DNA from: Metabacillus litoralis
Lineage (GTDB): Bacteria > Bacillota > Bacilli > Bacillales > Bacillaceae
DNA: 64,000 bases
Direction of reading: 5' to 3'
Assembly: GCF_007994985.1 (NCBI RefSeq)
Contig: NZ_VOQF01000008.1
Location: forward strand, 1-64,000
Below are positions 44,824-54,288 of the stretch, in pieces (within the stretch, counting starts at the first letter, position 1; each line of letters starts with the position of its first letter). A program made the position numbers and the translations under genes. The notes beneath the pieces were generated by a model, which saw only the letters and a list, made by a program, of their open reading frames with translations, made no database searches and had not been told where the DNA came from.

Positions 44824-46275
44824 CTATTTTCTTAATTTTTCAATCTCATCAGCAACAAATTGTACCTGTGTTCCGACAATAACTTGGATACTTTGTTGAC
44901 CCACAATATTTATTCCAGGTATTCCTGTTGATTTGATTTTGTTTTGATCAACAGCATCCATGTTTTTCACTTCAATTCTTAAGCGAGTTACGCAATTATC
45001 AACAGATGAAACATTTTCATCTCCGCCTAATCCTTCATAAATTGTTTTCGCCATATTCTCAAACTTATTTTCAGAAGTCGATGTGTTATCTTGAACTTCT
45101 TCAACAGTTTCTTCATTATCTGCTTCTCTACCTGGAGTAGCTAAATTGAATTTTGTAATTAAGAAACGGAATAGAATATAGTAGATTACTGCGAAAAATA
45201 AACCTTGTATTAATAACATATATGGTTGATTTGCCAATGGTAATCTTGAACTTAAGACAAAGTCTACAAAGCCTGCACTAAAACCAAATCCTGCTGTCCA
45301 ATTAAATAATGAAGCAATTGCCAATGACAATCCTGTTAATGCTGCATGAACAACATATAAAGCAGGAGCTAAAAACATAAATGAAAATTCAAGTGGCTCT
45401 GTTACCCCTGTGAAAAATGATGCAAACCCTGCAGCTATCATTAGTGAAGCAGCTTGTTTCTTCCTTTTTGTTTTCGCAGTATGATACATAGCTAATGCAG
45501 CTGCTGGTAAGCCAAACATCATAATTGGGAAGAAGCCAGCTTGATACATTCCTGTTACACCTTTTGTTCCAGTACCTGCCCAGAAGTTACCAATATCATT
45601 TATACCTGCAACATCAAACCAAAATACTGAATTTAGAGCATGATGTAAGCCTGTTGGAATAAGTAATCGATTGAAGAAACCGTATAAACCAGCCCCAATA
45701 AAATCTAACTTACTAATAGCTGTACCAAAAGATACTAAACCAGTGAAAATAACAGGCCATGCAAAGAACAATACTAATGATGCAATCAACATCGAAACAG
45801 CAGTCATTATTGGAACTAGACGCTTTCCACTAAAAAATGCTAGTGCAGCTGGTAATTGAACTTCACTAAAACGATTGTACATAATCGCAGCAACAATTCC
45901 TGATAAAATACCTACAAATTGGTTTCCTATTTTAGCGAACGCTGGATTAACTGCTTCTGGATCAATTCCTTGAAGCATTGCTACTGAATTAGTTGACAGT
46001 AAAGTTGTTATAACTAGATAAGCAACTAACCCACTTAATGCAGCAGATCCATCTTTATTTTTCGACATCCCTAATGCAACACCGACTGCGAATAAAATCG
46101 ACATATTGTCAATAATTGAAGATCCTGCTTTAATCAAAAAAGCTGCAATCGGACTTCCAGCACCCCAGCCAGCAGGATCAATCCAGTAGCCTATCCCCAT
46201 TAAGATCGCGGCTGCTGGTAAAACTGCTACTGGTAACATTAGAGACCGACCAATCTTTTGTAAATAATTCATCAT
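44824..46275 (-). CDS. nagE: PTS permease EIICB, N-acetylglucosamine specific type
   Basis: A 483-residue protein. The EIIC membrane domain spans about 1-370, with the glucose-superfamily signatures GVTEPLEFSFMFLAP and GLHHALNSVFWF. The EIIB domain spans about 405-483, with the phosphocysteine in DNCVTRLRI. No EIIA domain is present, so phosphate must come from another EIIA. It imports and phosphorylates GlcNAc. AGGAGG lies before ATG. It is divergent from nagA with shared operators, which supports GlcNAc rather than glucose as the substrate. Confidence 0.9.
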   Translation of the reverse strand: MMNYLQKIGRSLMLPVAVLPAAAILMGIGYWIDPAGWGAGSPIAAFLIKAGSSIIDNMSILFAVGVALGMSKNKDGSAALSGLVAYLVITTLLSTNSVAMLQGIDPEAVNPAFAKIGNQFVGILSGIVAAIMYNRFSEVQLPAALAFFSGKRLVPIMTAVSMLIASLVLFFAWPVIFTGLVSFGTAISKLDFIGAGLYGFFNRLLIPTGLHHALNSVFWFDVAGINDIGNFWAGTGTKGVTGMYQAGFFPIMMFGLPAAALAMYHTAKTKRKKQAASLMIAAGFASFFTGVTEPLEFSFMFLAPALYVVHAALTGLSLAIASLFNWTAGFGFSAGFVDFVLSSRLPLANQPYMLLIQGLFFAVIYYILFRFLITKFNLATPGREADNEETVEEVQDNTSTSENKFENMAKTIYEGLGGDENVSSVDNCVTRLRIEVKNMDAVDQNKIKSTGIPGINIVGQQSIQVIVGTQVQFVADEIEKLRK

Positions 46276-46383
46276 AGAATTCTCCTCCTATCAGATAAAA
46301 AAGGTAAAAAAGGTAAAAAATTAAATAACAATAAATAGTTCTGTTATCCCGTAATAATACTCACTAACATCTAATTGTATAGA

Positions 46384-46397
46384 TGAAAGCGTTTTAC
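46384..46397. promoter_or_regulatory. cre-like site (CcpA) between nagE and nagA
   Basis: TGAAAGCGTTTTAC resembles the catabolite-response consensus TGWAARCGYTWNCW with a weak right end. It lies 109 bases upstream of nagE. Glucose repression of this locus is an inference. Confidence 0.5.
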
Positions 46398-46423
46398 AAA
46401 ACTATATTAACACCTATTAATCT

Positions 46424-46439
46424 AGATGTCTATACCAAT
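46424..46439 (-). promoter_or_regulatory. NagR operator-like (dre) site 1
   Basis: On the minus strand it reads ATTGGTATAGACATCT, sharing TGGTATAGAC with site 2 and resembling the known B. subtilis NagR/YvoA operators. It is placed for control of nagE. Confidence 0.7.
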
Positions 46440-46499
46440 TTTATATAATTAATAGAGTTATTTGTCATTATTTTTGTTATATAATCATACATAATTTTA

Positions 46500-46515
46500 A
46501 CTGGTATAGACAACT
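46500..46515 (+). promoter_or_regulatory. NagR operator-like (dre) site 2
   Basis: ACTGGTATAGACAACT, 57 bases before the nagA start. Shares the TGGTATAGAC core with site 1 in the opposite orientation. Confidence 0.7.
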
Positions 46516-46571
46516 AAAAATTGAAATGTTATTCTAAATACAAGAATATGTAAAACAAAGGAGTAAACCCA

Positions 46572-47780
46572 ATGCACTCTTATCCATCAAAAATAATAGT
46601 TAAAAATGGAACAATTTACTCTGAAGATAAAGTTATAGATAATGGATTTCTTATGATAGATGATGACAAAATCAGTTCTATAGGCACTATTGATAAGCTT
46701 CCGAAATCAGAAGATTATCATGTGATTAATTTACCTAGTAATTACAGAATAATCCCGGGTATGATCGATATTCATATTCACGGAGCTAATGGTGCAGATA
46801 CTATGGATGCTACAAAAGAGAGCCTTGATGTTATAGCTTCAACACTTCCGAAAGAAGGAACAACAAGTTTTTTGGCTACGACAATAACAGAAGACTCAAT
46901 TGCTATTGAAAAGGCATTACACAATACGGGGACATATATCCAAAACTCTCAGACTCAAGGCTTTGCAGAGGTGTTAGGTATTCATTTAGAAGGTCCGTTT
47001 ATTCATGAAAATAAAGCTGGCGCTCAGCCTGTTAAACATATATTACCTCCTAACATCTCAACATTTAAACGATGGCAAGAAATATCTAGCAATCAAATTA
47101 AACTTGTTTCACTTGCACCTGAGCTTACTGGTGGAATAGATTTAATAAAATATTTAAAACAACAGAATGTTATATCTTCTATCGCACACTCACAAGCAAC
47201 ATATGATGAAGTCGTTCATGCAATACAACATGGTACATCACATGTTACCCACTTATTTAATCAAATGACAGGCCTTCATCATCGTGAGCCTGGAATTGTT
47301 GGGGCTGCATTTTTAAGAGATGAATTAATGGTCGAGTTAATTTCAGATGGAATTCATATTCGTCCAGAAATTGTTAAGCTTGCTTACAAACAACTATCAG
47401 ATGACAGAATGATCTTAATAACAGATTCTATGAGAGCCAAATGGCTTGAGAATGGAAAATATGATTTAGGTGGTCAATTAGTAACAGTAACAGATGGAAA
47501 AGCGTTATTAGAAGAAGATACATTAGCAGGTAGTGTTTTAAAAATGATTGATGCCTTTAAAAATATACAACTCTACACCGGATGTTCAATTATAAGTGCG
47601 ATTAAAATGACTTCAGAAAATCCAGCAAAACAATTAAATATGTTTGATCGTAAAGGAAGTATTTCAACAGGTAAAGATGCTGATCTTGTTATCCTTGATG
47701 AGAAGATGGATGTTTTTATGACAATTTGTAAAGGAAAGATTGCTTATACAAAACAAGAGGAAAATGAATACACTCTATAA
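46572..47780 (+). CDS. nagA: N-acetylglucosamine-6-phosphate deacetylase
   Basis: A 402-residue amidohydrolase. Motifs: metal-binding IDIHIHG, HLEGPFIHENKAGAQP, IAHSQATYDE, THLFNQMTGLHHREPG, and the catalytic Asp in ILITDSMRA. It removes acetate from GlcNAc-6-P made by the PTS. A GGAG ribosome binding site precedes ATG. It is followed 59 bases later by nagB in one operon. AGGCGA-type riboswitch elements were not seen; control appears to be by NagR. Confidence 0.93.
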   Translation: MHSYPSKIIVKNGTIYSEDKVIDNGFLMIDDDKISSIGTIDKLPKSEDYHVINLPSNYRIIPGMIDIHIHGANGADTMDATKESLDVIASTLPKEGTTSFLATTITEDSIAIEKALHNTGTYIQNSQTQGFAEVLGIHLEGPFIHENKAGAQPVKHILPPNISTFKRWQEISSNQIKLVSLAPELTGGIDLIKYLKQQNVISSIAHSQATYDEVVHAIQHGTSHVTHLFNQMTGLHHREPGIVGAAFLRDELMVELISDGIHIRPEIVKLAYKQLSDDRMILITDSMRAKWLENGKYDLGGQLVTVTDGKALLEEDTLAGSVLKMIDAFKNIQLYTGCSIISAIKMTSENPAKQLNMFDRKGSISTGKDADLVILDEKMDVFMTICKGKIAYTKQEENEYTL

Positions 47781-47839
47781 GCAAATTAATACTTGCCATG
47801 ACTAATTATGTGAATGGTATCTTAAGGAGATGATGATAT

Positions 47840-48586
47840 TTGAAAATCATTGAAGTAAAAAATTATCATGAAATGAGCCGAAGAGCTGCTGATTTTATCA
47901 TAAATAAAATAAAAATAAAGCCTAACCTAAATCTTGGTTTAGCAACGGGTGGAACTCCTAAAGGTGTATACAAAAACATCATAGAAGATCACAAGCAGAA
48001 TCATACATCCTACGAACATGTGAAAACCTTTAACTTGGACGAATATATTGGACTTAAACAAGATGATTCAAATAGCTATTATCAGTATATGTATGAAAAT
48101 TTATTTAAGCATATAAATATCTCTTTAAAACAAACTCATATTCCTTCAGGTTTAAATGAAAACAATCAAGCTGAATGCACTCAATACGAAAGGAAAATTG
48201 TTGACGCAGGAGGAATTGATTTACAGCTTCTAGGTATAGGAAGCAATGGTCATATTGGCTTCAACGAACCAGGTACACCCTTTAAAACGAAAACACATGT
48301 CGTTGATCTAGCTTCTTCAACTAAGAAAGCAAATGCACGATTTTTTAATAATATGAATGAAGTTCCGTCACAAGCAATCACAATGGGAATTCAAACAATT
48401 ATGGAAAGCAAAGAAATTCTTCTTATTGTTTCAGGAAAAGCTAAACAAGATGCAATGGTTAAACTACTAAGCGGTGTTGTGACAGAAGACTTTCCAGCGT
48501 CCATTTTAAATCAGCACCATAATGCAACAGTCATTGCTGACGAAGAAGCAATGGAACTTGTTAAAAATATGAATTATGTACGCTAA
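47840..48586 (+). CDS. nagB: Glucosamine-6-phosphate deaminase
   Basis: A 248-residue isomerase/deaminase that converts GlcN-6-P to fructose-6-P and ammonia. Motifs: LGLATGGTPKGVY, FNLDEYIGL, GIGSNGHIGFNEPG and ITMGIQTIM. The start is TTG at 47840 with AAGGAGA 9 bases upstream; the encoded N-terminus (KIIEVKNYHEMS) is the normal family start. Confidence 0.93.
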   Translation: MKIIEVKNYHEMSRRAADFIINKIKIKPNLNLGLATGGTPKGVYKNIIEDHKQNHTSYEHVKTFNLDEYIGLKQDDSNSYYQYMYENLFKHINISLKQTHIPSGLNENNQAECTQYERKIVDAGGIDLQLLGIGSNGHIGFNEPGTPFKTKTHVVDLASSTKKANARFFNNMNEVPSQAITMGIQTIMESKEILLIVSGKAKQDAMVKLLSGVVTEDFPASILNQHHNATVIADEEAMELVKNMNYVR

Positions 48587-48730
48587 TTGAAAGATGCAAA
48601 CTGATGTTTCACAGTTAAGTTACGTTACGTTAAAATTCAGGCTGTTTCTGTTTTCATCAATTAATGTTACTGTTAGTAACTTGAAGCAAACAGCAATGAT
48701 ATAAGGTTATTAGCTACCTTTCTTATTAGA

Positions 48731-48776
48731 CTATTACCTATTATACCTAAAAATACACCAGGTATAAGGTAATAGG
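48731..48776. repeat. Imperfect hairpin downstream of nagB
   Basis: CTATTACCTATTATACCT pairs with AGGTATAAGGTAATAG with one extra base, around a 12-base loop. No T-run follows, so it may be a repeat remnant rather than a terminator. Confidence 0.5.
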
Positions 48777-48855
48777 TACTAAGGCCAAAACAACAATCTT
48801 GCTGAAGAAAAACTCTCATAAAGATCGTAGTTTTAAAATTACTTTTATAGCATTT

Positions 48856-48937
48856 TAGTGGAATGGAGCGGAAGACACTTGACTCCTGCGGGTGCAGAGG
48901 AAAGCAAGTGTCTGCAGCGAAATGCAACGAACTAGTT
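48856..48937. repeat. Shrunken GC-core element (copy G)
   Basis: TAGTGGAATGGAGCGGAAG, ACACTTGACTCCTGCGGGTG, CAGAGGAAAGCAAGTGTCTG and AACGAACTAG. The ends and CTCCTGCGGG motif match the other core elements, but the middle (CCTCGGCGCAAGCGCC) is lost. AAGTGTC occurs inverted as GACACTT. Confidence 0.7.
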
Positions 48938-49009
48938 ACAAGTTTAGAACTTATTTAAAACACAAAGTATGCTCATCTGTAAAACAGCCTCTAGCCCAAG
49001 AACTCAAAT

Positions 49010-49055
49010 AAAAAGGTACATGTCCCTCAACCAATGTGGGACATGTACCTTTTTA
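49010..49055 (-). terminator. Strong terminator of the TrpXYZ-like ABC operon
   Basis: AAAAAGGTACATGTCCC pairs perfectly with GGGACATGTACCTTTTT around an 11-base loop. It ends at the ATPase stop. Confidence 0.85.
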
Positions 49056-49847
49056 AATTAGTAATGCTTTATCAGATAATGAACTATCTGATTTAATTTT
49101 GGAGAACTCCTCCAGTAATGAACTTACTGTTAAGCCCTCTTTCTGTTTTCCTTCAGCTTGGAAAACAATATTACCACTATCCATCATAATCAATCGGTTT
49201 CCTAAATCAACAGCTTGTTGCATATTATGTGTAATCATCAAAGTCGTCAGATTACCTTTTTCAACAAGTTTTTTTGTTAAATTAGTTATCAACTCTGCTC
49301 GAGATGGATCAAGTGCTGCAGTATGCTCATCTAGCAGCAAAATATCAGGCTTTGTGAATGTTGCCATCAATAGCGACAATGCTTGACGTTCTCCTCCAGA
49401 TAGTAAGCCTACTTTAGCAGATAATCTGTTTTCTAAGCCTAATCCTAGCATTTCTAGCTGTTCTTTAAAATACAATCTGCGTTTTGAAGTTACACCAGGC
49501 TTTAACGTCCGTTTATGAACACGAGAATATGCAATAGCAAGATTTTCTTCAATCGTTAACGTTGGAGATGTACCAGCCATTGGATCCTGAAACACTCGAC
49601 CAATATAGCGCGAACGTTTATACTCTTGAACATCAATCATTGATTTTTCTTTAATAAGCACATCACCGTCATCAGGAGTGATTCGTCCTGCTATTACATT
49701 TAGTAATGTCGATTTCCCAGCACCATTACTTCCGATAACTGTAACAAAATCACCTTCATTTAAAGACAAATTCAGGGAATTTAACGCTATTTTTTCATCA
49801 ACAGAGCCCTCATTAAATACTTTATATATTTGATTTAATTGTAGCAT
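49053..49847 (-). CDS. ABC transporter ATP-binding protein (TrpZ-like importer)
   Basis: A 264-residue ATPase. Walker A is GSNGAGKST, signature LSGGERQAL, Walker B ILLLDEHTAALD, switch His in ITHNMQQA. The start overlaps the permease gene by 26 bases, with GAGGTG upstream inside it. It serves the ABC_sub_bind-type importer encoded by the two genes before it. Confidence 0.9.
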   Translation of the reverse strand: MLQLNQIYKVFNEGSVDEKIALNSLNLSLNEGDFVTVIGSNGAGKSTLLNVIAGRITPDDGDVLIKEKSMIDVQEYKRSRYIGRVFQDPMAGTSPTLTIEENLAIAYSRVHKRTLKPGVTSKRRLYFKEQLEMLGLGLENRLSAKVGLLSGGERQALSLLMATFTKPDILLLDEHTAALDPSRAELITNLTKKLVEKGNLTTLMITHNMQQAVDLGNRLIMMDSGNIVFQAEGKQKEGLTVSSLLEEFSKIKSDSSLSDKALLI

Positions 49848-50817
49848 CGCCTACACCTCGCTTTCTGCGTAAGCCTTTTTTCCGCTTATCCTTTTGCTTA
49901 TCAATAATTTGTGGAATAACAAGTGCCCCAATAACAATACATGCAGTAATAAGCTTCATATCACCAGTTTCAAAGAAGTTTACTCTTAATGCCATAGCAA
50001 CAATAATACGATATAATATTGCACCGATAATAACAGCAATTGTTGCTTTTACAATCGTTTTTGTTCCAACTATTGCTTCTCCAATAATAACAGATGCCAA
50101 GCCAATAATGATCATTCCGATCCCCATACCGACATCACTAAATCCATTGTATTGAGCAATAAATGCTCCAGAGAATGCTACAAGAGCATTTGATAATCCT
50201 AAGCCTACAATTTTAAGCATATCAGTATTAGCAGAGAAGCTTGTAATCATATTTTGATTATCACCAACAGCTCTAATTGCAAGTCCCAGCTCAGTTTTCA
50301 AGAAATAATCTAAGACATATTTTATAACAAAAATCAAAATAAGCATGATAATAACAACAGACCATGTTTTAGGAACAAACCCTTCAAGTCCAATTGAAAT
50401 GAAAAGCTGTTGGAGGGCAGCGTCAATTCCAAGCTTATTCCATCCCTCCAAAAGCTGAGTAAACACGGTTTCTTCTTGTAATAATGGTACGTTTGATTTT
50501 CCCATAATTCTAAGGTTAATAGAATATAGTGCAATCATCATCAAAATTCCCGATAGAAGTGGATTGATGTTTCCTTTTGTATGCAGCACCCCAGTGATAC
50601 AGCCTGCTAAAAAGCCTACGATTAATGCGACAAAAGTGGCAAGGAAAGGATTAACACCATTAACAATTAAAACAGCACTTACTGCTGCACCAGTAACAAA
50701 GCTACCGTCAACTGTTAAATCTGGGAAGTCTAATATTCGAAATGATAGGTATACTCCAAGAGCCATAATCGCATAAATTAATCCTGACTCTACTGATCCA
50801 AATAGGGCTGTAAACAT
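49822..50817 (-). CDS. ABC transporter permease (TrpY-like, LivH/BPD_transp_2 type)
   Basis: A 331-residue protein with eight or nine hydrophobic segments. The N-terminus SGLIYAIMALGVYLSFRILD FPDLTVDGS-type pattern (LGVYLSFRILDFPDLTVDG) is typical of permeases paired with ABC_sub_bind lipoproteins. A lysine/arginine-rich tail (KQKDKRKKGLRRKRG) lies in the cytoplasm and is encoded where the ATPase gene begins. Confidence 0.88.
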   Translation of the reverse strand: MFTALFGSVESGLIYAIMALGVYLSFRILDFPDLTVDGSFVTGAAVSAVLIVNGVNPFLATFVALIVGFLAGCITGVLHTKGNINPLLSGILMMIALYSINLRIMGKSNVPLLQEETVFTQLLEGWNKLGIDAALQQLFISIGLEGFVPKTWSVVIIMLILIFVIKYVLDYFLKTELGLAIRAVGDNQNMITSFSANTDMLKIVGLGLSNALVAFSGAFIAQYNGFSDVGMGIGMIIIGLASVIIGEAIVGTKTIVKATIAVIIGAILYRIIVAMALRVNFFETGDMKLITACIVIGALVIPQIIDKQKDKRKKGLRRKRGVGDATIKSNI

Positions 50818-50829
50818 CTTTCATCACCT

Positions 50830-51840
50830 TTATTCTAAAATTTCTGCTTCTTCTTTCCATTCTTCTTTTATTTCAATTCCCATATCCTCTGCAGCTTTTG
50901 CATTAATTTGTAGCTTAAGCTTTTGTGGATATTGAACAGGAATTTCACTTGCTGTCTTCTCACCATCTAAAATACTAACAGCCATCTCACCAGCTTCAAA
51001 ACCGATATCATAGTAATCAAAACCGTAAGCAGCAAATCCACCGCGTTCAACTGAATCCAATTCTCCAACAAATAATGGGATATCAGAATCACTGGCTACT
51101 CCAATAACACTTTCAAGAGCTGAAACAACTGTGTTGTCAGTAATTACGTATAAAGAATCAACTTTTCCTATTAAAGATTCTGTCGCTTGCTTTACTTCTG
51201 CAGATGTTGATACTGATGCTTCAACAACCTCTAAGTCTGTACCTTCCATTGCTTTTTTCACTAATTCGATTTGAGCTACAGAGTTTTGTTCACCAGAATT
51301 ATAAATCATTCCGACTTTATTTCCATCTATATTTTCATCAATGAATTTCACAGTATTAGGTATCGCATCTGGATGTGTGTCAGTTGTGCCTGTAATATTT
51401 GCACCTGGCTCTTCAAAGCTAGTTACCAATCCGCCACCAATAGGATCTGTTACAGATGTAAAAATGATTGGTATATCAGTTGTTGCATTTAAAGCACTTT
51501 GTGCACTAGGTGTTGAGTTTGCAAATATTAAATCTACTTTATCACCAACGAAATTATTAGCAATCGTTTGGCTATTATTTTGATCTCCTTGAGCAATTTG
51601 CACATCATACTCTACTTCTAAGCCCTTTTCCTCTAAAGCAGCTTTAAATCCTTCTAATGCCGCATCAAGTGAAGGATGCTCAACAATTTGGTTAACACCA
51701 ATTGTGTATGTTTTTGCTCCTTCTGCAGAGCCACTTCCTTCATTATTACTTTCAGATGATGATTCACTTGAACCACAGCCTGCTAATGCTAAAAAACTAG
51801 CTAACATAAGACCTGAACCAATTTTCCAACCTTTATTCAT
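50830..51840 (-). CDS. ABC transporter substrate-binding lipoprotein (ABC_sub_bind, TrpX-like)
   Basis: A 336-residue lipoprotein. Signal peptide residues 1-21 end in the lipobox LAGC (Cys22), followed by a Ser/Glu-rich linker and a periplasmic-binding fold from about residue 44 (YTIGVNQIVEHPSLD). Relatives import tryptophan or tyrosine in streptococci or purine-like ligands elsewhere, so the ligand here is open. AAGGGGAG lies before ATG. No T-box leader was visible upstream. Confidence 0.88.
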   Translation of the reverse strand: MNKGWKIGSGLMLASFLALAGCGSSESSSESNNEGSGSAEGAKTYTIGVNQIVEHPSLDAALEGFKAALEEKGLEVEYDVQIAQGDQNNSQTIANNFVGDKVDLIFANSTPSAQSALNATTDIPIIFTSVTDPIGGGLVTSFEEPGANITGTTDTHPDAIPNTVKFIDENIDGNKVGMIYNSGEQNSVAQIELVKKAMEGTDLEVVEASVSTSAEVKQATESLIGKVDSLYVITDNTVVSALESVIGVASDSDIPLFVGELDSVERGGFAAYGFDYYDIGFEAGEMAVSILDGEKTASEIPVQYPQKLKLQINAKAAEDMGIEIKEEWKEEAEILE

Positions 51841-51912
51841 GTTAAACTCCCCTTTTTTACGTTTCTATTTTTTAAATAATCCCTTTTACGCTTTTATGCT
51901 TTCATTGATTAA

Positions 51913-51940
51913 ATTATACAGAAAAAGAGAAATAGTTCAA
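51913..51940 (-). promoter_or_regulatory. Sigma-A promoter of the TrpXYZ-like operon
   Basis: Minus strand: TTGAAC (51940-51935), 16 bases, TATAAT (51918-51913), about 73 bases upstream of the lipoprotein start. Confidence 0.55.
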
Positions 51941-52070
51941 TATTTTTTGAATATTTTCATAAATTTTCTTTCGTTTTCAAAGATTATTAGCAGAATCTAT
52001 TATAAAAGTAGTCAATAAAATGTTATCCGGAGAAAGCTTTAGGATTTTACTCATTAGTCATTCATATACA

Positions 52071-52102
52071 AAAAAACACAAATATCTGCACGATATTTGT
52101 GT
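52071..52102 (-). terminator. Terminator of lcfB
   Basis: ACACAAATATC (52076-52086) pairs perfectly with GATATTTGTGT (52092-52102). On the minus strand it is followed by TTTTTTG. Confidence 0.8.
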
Positions 52103-52136
52103 CTAGCATCTTACTTTATTGTATTCTTCTAAAGTA

Positions 52137-53693
52137 TCATTTTTGAAGAACTTGATCTTTTAATGCTCTTCTCAAAATCTTCCCTGTTGTATTCTTAGGT
52201 AATTCTTCTAAGAATTCAATAGAATTTGGAACTTTATATTTAGCAATATGCTCTTTACAATAATCAAGAAGTATCTCTTCAGTTATTTGTTTATTTTTTA
52301 CGACAACAAAGCATTTCACTGCTTCACCAAAATTCGGATCTGGAATTCCTAAAACAGCCACTTCGATCACATCTTCATGATTATATAGAACTTCTTCGAC
52401 TTCACGTGGATAAACATTATAGCCGCCTACAATAATCATATCTTTTTTTCGATCTACAATATAAAAATAACCATCCTCATCTTTTTTTGCTAAATCACCA
52501 GTATAAAGCCAACCATCTCGGATCGTAGCTGCCGTTTCTTCTGGCATTTTGTAATAGCCCTTCATTACATTAGGTCCTTTAACGATTAATTCCCCAACTT
52601 GATTAGGTGGTAACTCTTCACCTAATTCGTTTACGACTTTATTCTCTACATTTACAATGCTTGTTCCGATTGAACCAGCCTTTCTTGGGCGATCAAGAGG
52701 ATTAAAGCACGTAACAGGTGAAGCCTCTGAAAGACCATATCCTTCTGAGACCATCACATCAAACTTTTGCTCAAATCCATTTAAAAGCGCAACAGGCATT
52801 GATGCTCCACCAGAAATACAAATTCTTAAAGACTTTAAGTCAGCTTTGTTCGCTTGGTCAAATTGAAGTAAAAAATTATACATAGTCGGTACTCCAGCAA
52901 AAACAGTTGCTTCATATTTCTTTACTAAATTGAATATAATCTCAGGACTAAATCGAGGTACAACAAGTAATGTCGCTCCATTCATTAATGGTGCATTTAA
53001 AGAAACTGTTAAACAAAACACATGAAACATAGGTAATGTCGTCACAACAATATCACTGTTAGTTATCTCTAAATAATTTGCTGTGTCAATTGCATTACTA
53101 TAAAGATTTTGATGTGTGAGCATGGCCCCCTTAGGCTTACCAGTTGTGCCAGATGTATATAAAATAACTGCGACATCATCATCATTCAGCACAGGACCTT
53201 CAAATTGGGCTTTGCCAACAGAGAGCATTTTTGTAAACGATTTCAATTTTGTGAAGATATTTAGCTTCGTAATATCAAGATCTGCTTTGTTTTCATTTGG
53301 TGGAGTTTCACAAATTATTATATGACCTACTGTAGGTAATACCGCCTCCATTTTTTCAAATAACGGAAGTAGTAAATCCAGTGTAATGACAGCCTTAACA
53401 TCTCCATTGTTAATAATATAAGCGATCTCATCTGGAGTATAAATGGGATTAATCGGAATAACGGTTGCTCCTGCACGAATAGCCCCGTAAAGAGAGATAA
53501 TGAAGTATGGTGAGTTTCCTAATACAACTGCAACATGATCTCCTTTGGAAATTCCTAATTCATTTAAACTACTCGCAAATTTATTGATTGCCCCTTCAAG
53601 TTGTAAATAGGATGTTTCAGTGCCTTCAAAAATAATTGCTGGTTTATTACTATATTCCTTTACTGTTAGTGATAACTGTGAAGATAAATTCAT
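52137..53693 (-). CDS. lcfB: Long-chain fatty-acid-CoA ligase
   Basis: A 518-residue AMP-forming acyl-CoA synthetase starting [11 protein letters not shown] at 53693. GGGAG directly precedes this ATG; codons further upstream in the frame lack a site. Motifs: P-loop [38 protein letters not shown], the hinge [11 protein letters not shown], and catalytic Lys in [11 protein letters not shown]. Similar to B. subtilis YhfL/LcfB in size and locus. A FadR-like box 25 bases upstream suggests induction by long-chain acyl-CoA. Confidence 0.9.
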   Translation of the reverse strand: MNLSSQLSLTVKEYSNKPAIIFEGTETSYLQLEGAINKFASSLNELGISKGDHVAVVLGNSPYFIISLYGAIRAGATVIPINPIYTPDEIAYIINNGDVKAVITLDLLLPLFEKMEAVLPTVGHIIICETPPNENKADLDITKLNIFTKLKSFTKMLSVGKAQFEGPVLNDDDVAVILYTSGTTGKPKGAMLTHQNLYSNAIDTANYLEITNSDIVVTTLPMFHVFCLTVSLNAPLMNGATLLVVPRFSPEIIFNLVKKYEATVFAGVPTMYNFLLQFDQANKADLKSLRICISGGASMPVALLNGFEQKFDVMVSEGYGLSEASPVTCFNPLDRPRKAGSIGTSIVNVENKVVNELGEELPPNQVGELIVKGPNVMKGYYKMPEETAATIRDGWLYTGDLAKKDEDGYFYIVDRKKDMIIVGGYNVYPREVEEVLYNHEDVIEVAVLGIPDPNFGEAVKCFVVVKNKQITEEILLDYCKEHIAKYKVPNSIEFLEELPKNTTGKILRRALKDQVLQK

Positions 53694-53717
53694 TCTCCCA
53701 CCCCTTAGTAGTAAAAA

Positions 53718-53735
53718 TGAATGAATAACCATTCA
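53718..53735. promoter_or_regulatory. FadR (YsiA)-like operator upstream of lcfB
   Basis: TGAATGAATAACCATTCA, with 6-bp inverted arms TGAATG/CATTCA. It matches the B. subtilis FadR box pattern TGAATGA-n-TA-n-TCATTCA as I recall it, with two central differences. Confidence 0.6.
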
Positions 53736-54288
53736 TTTTTTAGTCATAAAAAAATTACGTAACAGTTTTCTTAGATGAACTTCTACTTCTAATAGAATAA
53801 CACAACTTAACGTAGCTCTTACCCCTTAGCTATTCTTCCATTATTCATTGCTTTAAATATATACTGCGTTAAGCATAAAAAATATTCTACCTTTATTATA
53901 TTGAAAGAATTCATAATATTCAATGACCTGGAATTGATTCCACATGTAAAAGTTTGAAAAAATATATGTGAAAAGTTTCCCCCTAAGTAGCTATAGAAAG
54001 CAGGCTCTAATCTCATTGTAGCTATCATTTAGAATTAAACTAGTATTAATCAGTAGCTATTCTCTGCCTTATTATCAATATCTTAATTCCTTCATTCTGC
54101 TTGATATCTTATTATCTACTTGGTTATAAGTGTTTGGTTTGTTATATACAAAAATTTTAATTGATTACTATCTGACATTAATAAAATAGAGCACACCAAA
54201 CCATTGTGAGATTTAGTATGCTTATCTTTATTTCATATAACAAGAAGTTAACTTTACATTCTAAAAGATAATCTTTTAAGGAAATTAA
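53736..54288. other. Intergenic region, no gene supported
   Basis: About 550 AT-rich bases between lcfB and lplJ. A minus-strand frame of 69 codons (53819-54028) has no ribosome binding site and an unusual aromatic/Ser-rich composition, so I do not call it. A weak interrupted inverted repeat around 54190-54222 may terminate lplJ. Confidence 0.4.

Noticed and set aside
51841-52070. T-box or other riboswitch before the TrpXYZ-like operon
   Set aside because: The leader between promoter and start is only about 65 bases, with no T-box motif or leader terminator.
53819-54028. 69-codon minus-strand open frame
   Set aside because: No ribosome binding site and an unlikely protein composition for this genome.
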